A DNA stretch of 64,000 bases, from positions 1-64,000 of the forward strand of contig JAMPFE010000009.1 in the NCBI GenBank assembly GCA_023664705.1, given 5' to 3'. The position numbers were made by a program, and so were the translations under genes. The stretch comes from Lachnospiraceae bacterium. GTDB taxonomy: Bacteria; Bacillota; Clostridia; Oscillospirales; Ruminococcaceae. This document shows positions 57,593-64,000 of this stretch, piece after piece; position 1 is the stretch's first letter, and each line of letters starts with the position of its first letter. Under the pieces are notes generated by a model. It was given only the letters and a program-made list of their open reading frames with translations. It searched no databases and had not been told where the DNA came from.

Positions 57593-59014
57593 ATGAGAAT
57601 TTTGTATGCGGCAAGCGAGGCGCTCCCCTTTGCGGCAAGCGGCGGACTTGCGGACGTGGCGGGCTCTCTGCCCAAGGCTCTGGTTCAGGCGGGACACGAC
57701 GCGCGCGTTGTAATGCCGTATTATGTCAACACGATAAAGCCCGAGCAGAAGGAAAAGATGCACTTCATCACCAACTTCACAGTGCCCGTCGGCTGGAGAA
57801 GTCAGTATTGCGGCGTTTTCTCGCAGGAGGTAAACGGCGTCACTTACTATTTCCTCGACAACGAGTACTACTTCAAGCGCGACGGCGGTCTGTACGGCTA
57901 CTACGACGACGCGGAGAGATATGTGTTTTTCAGCCGCGCCGTGCTGGAAATGCTCCGTCATATCGACTTCCATCCGCAGATAATCAACTCCAACGACTGG
58001 CAGTGCGCGCTTATCCCCGTATATCACCACCTGTTCTACAAGAACGAGTGGGGCTTCGGCGATATCAAAAACGTGTTCACCATTCACAATATCGGTTATC
58101 AGGGGCAGTACGGCCTCGACCTCGTAAAGGACATCGTCGGCATCCCCCCGCATAACGTCAATATTATCGAATACGACAGAGACATCAACTTTATGAAAGG
58201 CGCTATCGAGGTTGCCGACAAGGTAACTACCGTTTCGCCGACCTACGCCAAGGAAATTCTCGACCCGTGGTTCTCTCACGGTCTCGACAGAATTCTGCGC
58301 AACAAGCAGTACAAGACCTGCGGCTTCCTGAACGGCATCGACGTCGATCTGTACAATCCCGAGACCGACAATACCATTGCCGCAAAGTTCTCCGCGAAGA
58401 ACCATAAGGGCAAGGCGGCTTGCAAGGCGGCTGTTTTCGAGGAATTTGGCATGCCGCAGTACGATATCCCGTGTATCGCCATGATCTCCAGATTTGCCGA
58501 CCACAAGGGCTTCGATCTGGTAAAATATGTATTCGACGAGATAATCGCCACCGACGTTCAGGTAATGATACTCGGCTCGGGCGAGCGGCAGTACGAGGAC
58601 TTCTTCCAGGAAATGCACTGGCGTTATCCCGACAAGGTGGGCTTCTACCGCGGCTACAACCCGCAGCTTGCAAAGAGATTGTACGCGGGCGCGGACATCT
58701 TCCTCATGCCCTCCAAGAGCGAGCCCTGCGGCTTGGCGCAGATGATCGCGGCGAGATACGGCACTATCCCCGTTGTACGCGCTACGGGCGGTCTCAAGGA
58801 CAGCATCATCGACGCGGGCGACAACGGCATCGGCTTCACGTTCCAGAGCTACAACGCGGGCGATATGCTTGCGTCAATCAGACGCGCCAAGGAGTATTTC
58901 GACAACCGCGCCGAGTGGTCGAAGCTGGTCACGCGCGCGATGAAGTCCGACTTCAGTTGGGCAAGCTCGGCAAAGCTTTACATCGGCTTGTATAAGGAGC
59001 TTTGCGGCGAATAA
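57593..59014 (+). CDS. glgA: Glycogen synthase
   Basis: Transfers glucose from ADP-glucose to glycogen. 473 residues, GT5 family: N-terminal MRILYAASEALPFAASGGLA in which Ser replaces the lysine of the usual KxGGL loop, NSNDWQCALIPVYHH (about 132-146), INFMKGAIEVADKVTTVSP (about 198-216), and C-terminal nucleotide site FLMPSKSEPCGLAQMIAARY (about 364-383) with the catalytic Glu. Start at ATG 57593 with AGGAGG upstream. No other glg gene is adjacent. The KxGGL change is also seen in some Clostridial relatives, so activity is probably kept. Confidence 0.93.
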   Translation: MRILYAASEALPFAASGGLADVAGSLPKALVQAGHDARVVMPYYVNTIKPEQKEKMHFITNFTVPVGWRSQYCGVFSQEVNGVTYYFLDNEYYFKRDGGLYGYYDDAERYVFFSRAVLEMLRHIDFHPQIINSNDWQCALIPVYHHLFYKNEWGFGDIKNVFTIHNIGYQGQYGLDLVKDIVGIPPHNVNIIEYDRDINFMKGAIEVADKVTTVSPTYAKEILDPWFSHGLDRILRNKQYKTCGFLNGIDVDLYNPETDNTIAAKFSAKNHKGKAACKAAVFEEFGMPQYDIPCIAMISRFADHKGFDLVKYVFDEIIATDVQVMILGSGERQYEDFFQEMHWRYPDKVGFYRGYNPQLAKRLYAGADIFLMPSKSEPCGLAQMIAARYGTIPVVRATGGLKDSIIDAGDNGIGFTFQSYNAGDMLASIRRAKEYFDNRAEWSKLVTRAMKSDFSWASSAKLYIGLYKELCGE

Positions 59015-59024
59015 AAAATGTTAC

Positions 59025-59058
59025 GCGGCACAACAAGGCTTTGTTGTGCCGCATTTTT
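59025..59058 (+). terminator. Terminator of glgA
   Basis: Bases 59025-59036 and 59041-59052 form a perfect 12 bp stem around GGCT, followed by ATTTTT. Confidence 0.9.
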
Positions 59059-59070
59059 AGGGGGAATCTT

Positions 59071-59541
59071 GTGAAAGAGTTTGCTGCCGAAAACAGGCTT
59101 GCGGATATCCTCGCTTTGTTGGACGGTTCGGGCTGCAAGTGTATGGTTCATCGCAACGATGAAGATGAATACTCTTTTCTGAAGGACGGCGAGGTCTCTG
59201 TGGAGATACCGAACCCCTATGTTGAAAGAGCGATGTTCATCGACCTCCAAGACGAGATATCGCTGTTTTTCGGCGATGAATGGCACGGTCATTATTATCC
59301 CGACGAAGAGGGCTTCCGAGCGCTTTGCGAGACCGTAAGAGGAATAATGAGCAACGAACTTTGCAGCGTCGGGCATTTTGACGAGAGGGGGCATCAAGGC
59401 GGAGGCTGCCTCGCCGCCAAGTCGGACGACCTCAAAATGTCTTGCGGATATATTGATACGGTTTCGCGGCTTATTGAGGAGTACAAAGCGGCGTGGGGAA
59501 AGTGGGATCCGAAAGACGACCGCACGATTATATTTGGTTAG
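59071..59541 (+). CDS. Small soluble protein of unknown function
   Basis: 156 residues from GTG 59071 (VKEFAAENRLADILALL), with AGGGGGAAT upstream; earlier in-frame codons run through the glgA terminator hairpin and are not coding. Acidic and aromatic, with FIDLQDEISLFFGDEWHGHY in the middle and a GGGCLAAKS loop. No domain recognised. It has no promoter of its own that I can see, so it may be expressed by readthrough of the glgA terminator. Confidence 0.65.
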   Translation: MKEFAAENRLADILALLDGSGCKCMVHRNDEDEYSFLKDGEVSVEIPNPYVERAMFIDLQDEISLFFGDEWHGHYYPDEEGFRALCETVRGIMSNELCSVGHFDERGHQGGGCLAAKSDDLKMSCGYIDTVSRLIEEYKAAWGKWDPKDDRTIIFG

Positions 59542-59552
59542 CCGGACAAAAC

Positions 59553-59578
59553 AACGCCCCCGAACTTTCGGGGGCGTT
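59553..59578. terminator. Bidirectional terminator
   Basis: AACGCCCCCGA pairs with TCGGGGGCGTT around ACTT. The core differs by one loop base from the hairpin at 14596-14617. It lies between convergent genes. Confidence 0.88.
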
Positions 59579-59584
59579 TCATTT

Positions 59585-60241
59585 TCAGATTATTTCCCAG
59601 ACGAATGCAGCCGTGTCACGGGACTCAATGTCCTCGGGCTCAAATTCGGGAGCGGCGGCTTTCGGACCGGCATAATAGAGAGCGTCCATCATCGCATAAT
59701 TGCTTTCCGAAACAAACGTTATCTCGCCCCAGTTGTAATCCACGCTCAGCAAATCGCCGAGCTTAACGCCCGAAGCCGCGCAGAGAATTTCAGCCTTTCG
59801 GCGTGCGTCCTCTGCCGCCGAACGCAGCAGCTCGTCACTTATCCTCCCGGGATTTTTCACCGTAAACGAAATGGAAAGCTGCGCGTCCGCTTTACTCGAT
59901 GAAATAGCGTCAAGCGTTTCCGCAAGCCTTTTCGCGTCCATATCAAACGCGAGCTTCAAGCGGTAATCGCAGACATACCCCATAAATCTTTTGCGGTATT
60001 CCCCGTTTTTGTCATGATAGCTCTCATAATCGGTGCGGACGTTAAACGACAGCGTTTTCAGCGCCTCCTTGGCAAAGCCGACCGAACCGACGGCGCTTTG
60101 CAGTCTTGCTATCCTCTCGTTGGCGTTGTCAACGGACAGGGAATATTCCTTCGCCTTAGCGCTGATATTAAGCGAAATGACAATCTGATCGGGCTTTGTG
60201 GAAGCCGTTCCGACGCCCTTTACGGTTATAGTTCTCGGCAC
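59585..60241 (-). CDS. SIMPL domain (DUF541) protein
   Basis: 218 residues. It opens ITVKGVGTASTKPDQIVISL and continues with LKTLSFNVRTDYES and RRKAEILCAASGVKLGDLLSV, all typical of the SIMPL family. It lacks the signal peptide most members have, so it should be cytoplasmic here. Function not known; other members affect oxidative stress or signalling. It follows oadB by six bases on the same strand. Confidence 0.85.
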   Translation of the reverse strand: MPRTITVKGVGTASTKPDQIVISLNISAKAKEYSLSVDNANERIARLQSAVGSVGFAKEALKTLSFNVRTDYESYHDKNGEYRKRFMGYVCDYRLKLAFDMDAKRLAETLDAISSSKADAQLSISFTVKNPGRISDELLRSAAEDARRKAEILCAASGVKLGDLLSVDYNWGEITFVSESNYAMMDALYYAGPKAAAPEFEPEDIESRDTAAFVWEII

Positions 60242-60247
60242 AGCGCA

Positions 60248-61546
60248 TCACCCCAGCACGGACAGCAGCACGCCCGCCGCGACAGCCGAGCCGATAACGC
60301 CCGCCACGTTCGGACCCATTGCGTGCATAAGCAGGAAGTTGGATGGGTCGGTCTTACGACCCTCGTTCTGCGAAACGCGCGCAGCCATAGGCACTGCCGA
60401 AACGCCAGCCGAACCGATAAGCGGATTGATTTTCCTGCCCGAGATGATATACATGAGCTTGCCGAGCAGCAGACCGCACGCCGTGCCCACGCAGAACGCG
60501 ATAAGACCCAGCACGATAATGAAGATAGTCTTCCAGCTGAGGAAGTTCCCCGCAACGGCAGTCGCGCCGACCGTAACGCCGAGGAAGATAGTAATGATGT
60601 TCATCAGCTCGTTCTGCGCAGTCTTTACCAGTCTGTCGCAAACGCCCGACTCCTTCATAAGGTTGCCGAACATCAGGATACCCACCAGCGGAGCCGCCGA
60701 CGGAACTATCAGCGAAACGATGATTGTTACCGCTATCGGGAACACCACCTTCTCTATCTTGGAGACCTCGCGGAGCTGCCCCATTCTTACGCAGCGCTCC
60801 CTTTCGGTCGTGAGCAGTCTCATAATAGGCGGCTGAATTACGGGCACAAGCGCCATGTACGAATACGCCGCGACCGCTATCGAGCCCAACAGCTGCGGTG
60901 CGAGCTTTGACGTAAGGTAGATCGCCGTAGGACCGTCCGCGCCGCCGATGATAGCGATAGAAGCCGCCTCCTTCAGCGTAAAGCCGTTGAAGCCTATCCC
61001 CGACAAATCGAAGAAGTTCAGCAGGCAGGCGCCGAGGAACGTGAAGAAGATACCGCCCTGAGCCGCTGCGCCGAGCAGAAAGCTCTTGGGGTTGGCGATA
61101 AGCGGACCGAAGTCGGTCATAGTGCCGATGCCGAGGAATATAAGCGGCGGATATATCTGCAGCTTAACGCCCAGATACAGCATATCCAGCAGACCGCCCT
61201 CGTGCAGCACCTTGCCGTAATCCAGCGAGGTCTCGGGTGTCAGCAGCTGAACGAAAACATTATTCCCCGTATCGATAGCCGTCCCGACCAACTCATAGTC
61301 AAAGGTGGCATAAAACGGATTTGTCGCGGGGTCCCACAGCTCGGGATGATACAGACCCGTCATCGGCAGGTTCGTAAGCAGCATGCCGAAAGCAATAGGC
61401 AGCATAAGCAGCGGCTCGTATTTTTTTACAATTGCCAGATAAAACAGGACAAACGACAGCAATATCATAATTATGCTTCTGATGTCAAGTCCCATAAATC
61501 CGGACGTATCGATAAGTCCGGTTATCGTACTTTGAAATATTTCCAT
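60248..61546 (-). CDS. oadB: Sodium-translocating decarboxylase, beta subunit
   Basis: Membrane subunit that couples decarboxylation to sodium export. 432 residues with about nine or more helices. GGADGPTAIYLTSKLAPQLL (about 206-225) and a C-terminal GNLMKESGVCDRLVKTAQNE are signatures; aspartate and serine/asparagine residues for sodium lie within them. Start at ATG 61546 (MEIFQSTITGL). The alpha subunit that carries out carboxyl transfer is not in the window, so the substrate (oxaloacetate, methylmalonyl-CoA or glutaconyl-CoA) is unknown. Confidence 0.92.
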   Translation of the reverse strand: MEIFQSTITGLIDTSGFMGLDIRSIIMILLSFVLFYLAIVKKYEPLLMLPIAFGMLLTNLPMTGLYHPELWDPATNPFYATFDYELVGTAIDTGNNVFVQLLTPETSLDYGKVLHEGGLLDMLYLGVKLQIYPPLIFLGIGTMTDFGPLIANPKSFLLGAAAQGGIFFTFLGACLLNFFDLSGIGFNGFTLKEAASIAIIGGADGPTAIYLTSKLAPQLLGSIAVAAYSYMALVPVIQPPIMRLLTTERERCVRMGQLREVSKIEKVVFPIAVTIIVSLIVPSAAPLVGILMFGNLMKESGVCDRLVKTAQNELMNIITIFLGVTVGATAVAGNFLSWKTIFIIVLGLIAFCVGTACGLLLGKLMYIISGRKINPLIGSAGVSAVPMAARVSQNEGRKTDPSNFLLMHAMGPNVAGVIGSAVAAGVLLSVLG

Positions 61547-61563
61547 GATACGGTTTTCCTTTC

Positions 61564-62037
61564 TCAGAATTGACGCATATTGTCGCTTATTCCCGCCATG
61601 CTCCACGCGGAGCGCACGCGGGCGTCCTTGTGCCTGCTTATGCTCTTAACGGTATAAGCGGTGCCCTCGGCTTCGGCATATGCCGCGACAGCCGCGCTTA
61701 TAACGGCGACTATCTCCTCCTCGTCGTCAACGTCCTCCTCGACAACGGGAGCCGCGGGCGTGGGCTCAACGGCGAGCTTGGCTTTCTCGGCTTCGGCAGC
61801 CGCGGCTTTCTTTGCCGCCCTGCTCTTGTCGATAGCCTTGAAGACAGTTCCCATCAGCCAGAAGAAGAAAATGAGGATTGCCAAAATCAGGAAAACCACC
61901 AGGATTCCCGTAAGCGTAAGGATCCCGACCGTGCTCCAGTAATCGGCGTCGGCAAGCTGTTCCTGCGCGCTCCCGACGCTTTGGAGCCTGTCGATAACGT
62001 TTCCGCTCTCCGACAGCAAACTAAACGCAATGTTCAT
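61564..62037 (-). CDS. oadG: Sodium-translocating decarboxylase, gamma subunit
   Basis: 157 residues: short outside N-terminus, one membrane helix (about 37-62), a Lys/Ala-rich helix and acidic hinge (EEDVDDEEEIVAVISAAVAA), then a C-terminal tail with SISRHKDARVRSAWSMAG, the usual end of OadG in Clostridia. It anchors the complex. First gene of oadG-oadB-SIMPL, with promoter 62095-62123; 17 bp before oadB. Confidence 0.88.
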   Translation of the reverse strand: MNIAFSLLSESGNVIDRLQSVGSAQEQLADADYWSTVGILTLTGILVVFLILAILIFFFWLMGTVFKAIDKSRAAKKAAAAEAEKAKLAVEPTPAAPVVEEDVDDEEEIVAVISAAVAAYAEAEGTAYTVKSISRHKDARVRSAWSMAGISDNMRQF

Positions 62038-62094
62038 TTATAACTACTCCTTTGCACTCGAAAAATTTCGAGAATTATTTCCAAAATCAAAATT

Positions 62095-62123
62095 ATTATA
62101 CAATATTTTCACAATAATTTCAA
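62095..62123 (-). promoter_or_regulatory. Promoter of oadG-oadB
   Basis: Minus strand: -35 TTGAAA (62118-62123), 17 bp spacer, -10 TATAAT (62095-62100), without TGn. A 15-base hairpin (62158-62172) precedes it, possibly the end of the upstream HAD gene transcript. Confidence 0.7.
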
Positions 62124-62196
62124 CCATTTATTTGAGTTTTTTTTGACAAAGTTTTACGCCGAATTTCGGCGATTTGCACAAAACCCGTTATCGAAA

Positions 62197-62841
62197 TTAT
62201 ATTTTTATCACAAATTCAAGGACCTCGCGCAGGTTCTCGGCAACAATAACGGGCGCAAACTCCGAAAAATCCTCGGTAGTGCCCGTAAGAACCGCTGCAA
62301 AGGGAACTCCCGCCGACCGCGCCGCCAGCGCGTCAACATGGCTGTCGCCGACGTACAGCGCCTCCCCCTTCTCCGTCCCGAGCAGCTCCAGCGCCCTTAT
62401 CAAACCCTCCGGGTCGGGCTTTTCCCTGCTCACGTCGTCGCCGCCGATTATCGCCCCGACAAGGCTCTCCGCGCCGAATTTGCGCAGTATCTCGTCGATC
62501 CTGTAATGGAACTTCGAGGTCACTATCCCCGTCTTGAGCCCGCGCCGCTTAAGCTCCTCCAAAGTCGGCAGCGCGTCCGCGTACATCACCGCGCTGTCGG
62601 TCATCACCTTGTCCGCGCGCTCGCGGAACAGCGCCGTAAAGCGCTTCGCCGCGGCTCCGTCGTCATTTCCCGTCAGCTCGCGGAACACCTCCCCAAGCGA
62701 CAATCCGATAGTCCGCCGTATCTCTTTGTCCGTTTTCTCCATACAGCCCATTTTGCCGAGCGCGTAATTGCAGCTTGCAGCAATGCCTTCGGCGCTGTCT
62801 CCGAGAGTAAAATCGTAATCGAAAATGACCGCTTTGTACAT
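62197..62841 (-). CDS. HAD-superfamily phosphatase (phosphoglycolate phosphatase-like)
   Basis: 214 residues from ATG 62841 with GGAGGGTGAT upstream. Motif I DYDFTLGDS (8-16) with nucleophile Asp, motif II TGIVTSKF (about 108), motif III KPDPEG (about 142), and motif IV VGDSHVDALAARSAG (about 164-178) are all intact. Subfamily IA with helical cap. Several sugar phosphates are possible substrates. Two bases after the ketoreductase-like gene stop. Confidence 0.88.
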   Translation of the reverse strand: MYKAVIFDYDFTLGDSAEGIAASCNYALGKMGCMEKTDKEIRRTIGLSLGEVFRELTGNDDGAAAKRFTALFRERADKVMTDSAVMYADALPTLEELKRRGLKTGIVTSKFHYRIDEILRKFGAESLVGAIIGGDDVSREKPDPEGLIRALELLGTEKGEALYVGDSHVDALAARSAGVPFAAVLTGTTEDFSEFAPVIVAENLREVLEFVIKI

Positions 62842-62842
62842 A

Positions 62843-63553
62843 TCACCCTCCGAATCCCCCGTCCACTCCGAGCACCTGTCCCGTAATGAAGCGGTTCTCG
62901 GCAAGCGCCCGCACCGCTTTCGCGACCTCGGACGGCTTCCCCAAACGGTTCAGCGGCGTTTCCGCGGCAAGCTCGGCGAGCTCCTCCGCGCTAAGGCACG
63001 CCGAATTCATGGGACTTTCGATGACCCCGGGCGCGACCGCGTTCACGGTTATCCCCGACAGCCCCAGCTCCTTGGCAAGCGCCTTGGTAAACCCGATAAC
63101 GCCCGCCTTTGCTGCCGAATAAGCGACCTCGCAGGACGCGCCGCACACTCCCCACATGGATGAAACGTTCACGACCGCGCCGCTTTTTCGGCTCACCATC
63201 GACGGCACGACGGCTCTCGTAACGTTGAAAACCCCCGTAAGGTCCACGTCAATCATGCGCCGCCAGTCCTCCTCGGTCGTCTCTAGGAACGGCTTTATCA
63301 GCGCAATTCCCGCGTTGTTCACAAGCACGTCGATATGCCCGAACTCGCGCAGAACGCTTTGCACCGCCGCCTCAACGGAATTGCGGTCGCAAACGTTCAT
63401 CCGCACGGCAGAGCAATGAAACTTCGCTTTCAGCTCCTCGGCCCGTTCCCCGCGCTCGTTATACGTGAAAACAACATCGTCCGTTTTCGCGAATACCTCC
63501 GCGACAGCCGCGCCTATCGCTCCCGTGCCGCCCGTTATCAGAACCGTGCTCAT
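62843..63553 (-). CDS. SDR reductase, FabG-like
   Basis: 236 residues. NAD(P) loop GGTGAIG (8-14), NNAG (about 87-90), catalytic Ser in VNVSSMWG (about 138), Tyr-x3-Lys in YSAAKAG (about 152-158), and a C-terminal GVDGGFGG. All four catalytic positions are kept. It resembles 3-oxoacyl-ACP reductases but no other fatty-acid gene is near, so it may act on another ketone. Start overlaps the Clp gene's stop by four bases. Confidence 0.85.
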   Translation of the reverse strand: MSTVLITGGTGAIGAAVAEVFAKTDDVVFTYNERGERAEELKAKFHCSAVRMNVCDRNSVEAAVQSVLREFGHIDVLVNNAGIALIKPFLETTEEDWRRMIDVDLTGVFNVTRAVVPSMVSRKSGAVVNVSSMWGVCGASCEVAYSAAKAGVIGFTKALAKELGLSGITVNAVAPGVIESPMNSACLSAEELAELAAETPLNRLGKPSEVAKAVRALAENRFITGQVLGVDGGFGG

Positions 63554-64000
63554 TCCGCCGTCACGACTATCCCGCCTTCCTCGGCGCTCACAGCCACCTT
63601 GGAGAGGGTTTTCTCGCTGTTTTCAATAAGCAGCTCGGCAATTTTGTCCTCGATGTCCGAGCGTATCACACGCCGGATATCGCGCCCGCCGAACTTGCCG
63701 CCGTAGGCTTTTTTCGCAATCGCGGCATACGTTTCCTCGGCAACCTCAAGCTCAAGCCCCTTCTCCCCCAGCGGCGCGCGGAGCTCCTCGAGGTTGAGCT
63801 TGGCTATCTTCGCGTAGCTCTCCTCGCTGAGCGGCGCGAACGCCACTATCTCGTCCACTCTCGCCATAAACTCGGGGCGCAGGAAATCCCGCAGGCCCTT
63901 CATCACGCGCTCGCGGCTCACGTCCTCCTGCGTTTTCGAGAACCCTATGCCGTTCATTCCTCCCGTAGAGCCCGCGTTCGAGGTCATCGCGATTATCGTG
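63550..64000 (-). CDS. Clp-family AAA+ ATPase, C-terminal part (incomplete)
   Basis: Open through the right window edge, about 150 residues visible. IIAMTSNAGS is the sensor-1 region of the second AAA domain; FLRPEFMARVDEIVAFAPLS is the following arginine-finger/sensor stretch; GGRDIRRVIRSDIEDKIAELL is sensor 2 with the D2-small domain. The end is ClpA/ClpC/ClpE-like rather than ClpX. The N-terminus, which would separate these, is outside. Cluster order clp-SDR-HAD suggests an operon running out of the window. Confidence 0.85.
   Translation of the reverse strand, partial: TIIAMTSNAGSTGGMNGIGFSKTQEDVSRERVMKGLRDFLRPEFMARVDEIVAFAPLSEESYAKIAKLNLEELRAPLGEKGLELEVAEETYAAIAKKAYGGKFGGRDIRRVIRSDIEDKIAELLIENSEKTLSKVAVSAEEGGIVVTAE

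Overview
The window looks like the chromosome of an anaerobic Clostridia-type Firmicute, most likely an Oscillospiraceae/Ruminococcaceae relative. Signs of this are a PolC-type replicative polymerase, DnaD and DnaC-like loaders, a short HisG with HisZ, sodium-pumping decarboxylase subunits, the gene order uppS-cdsA-dxr-rseP-ispG-polC, strong GGAGG ribosome-binding sites, and sigma-A promoters in AT-rich gaps between GC-richer genes. Most of the window is core metabolism.

Layout. 1-429: gene-free, with a nested hairpin, a helically phased CTGCA array and a terminator. 430-7.5 kb: citrate synthase, a P-type ATPase, and the dnaD-dnaC-pfkA cluster. 7.6-13.1 kb: a 5.4 kb element inserted in the 3' end of the initiator tRNA gene, flanked by 45 bp direct repeats and by matching pairs of 9 bp repeats inside each end. 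It carries a DUF4062-type protein, an excisionase, a 57-residue protein, a repressor, a truncated integrase and a broken restriction-like nuclease. 13.1-25.1 kb: trpB, tex, a formate-channel/deformylase operon, a two-component system, an orphan HATPase gene, pepF and tyrA. 25.2-31.4 kb: aldolase, a membrane-anchored sigma-like protein, hisE, a HAM1-type NTPase, an acetyltransferase, carbonic anhydrase, and a Nudix-HisI fusion whose start is disturbed by a 16 bp duplication. 30-38.9 kb: the his operon (hisZ-G-D-x-B-nudix-H-macro-A-F-DUF4253-nudix/hisI). 39-50.8 kb: one long operon hom-pyrH-frr-uppS-cdsA-dxr-rseP-ispG-polC. 51.1-59.5 kb: metNIQ, a GlcD-like flavoprotein, an M50 protease, two AIM24 paralogues, glgA and a small unknown gene. 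59.6-64 kb: SIMPL, oadB, oadG, a HAD phosphatase, a ketoreductase-like SDR and the 3' end of a Clp ATPase gene.

The most interesting points are the tRNA-fMet element with its candidate defence protein, the his operon with interleaved macro, Nudix and DUF4253 genes, the 16 bp tandem duplication that shifts the reading frame at the best start of Nudix-HisI, the pairing of a divergent deformylase (Gln to Met in motif 1) with a formate channel, the phased CTGCA array, and a very uniform promoter architecture (17 bp spacer plus TGn extended -10). Family names are from recognition of sequence motifs; no database search was run.
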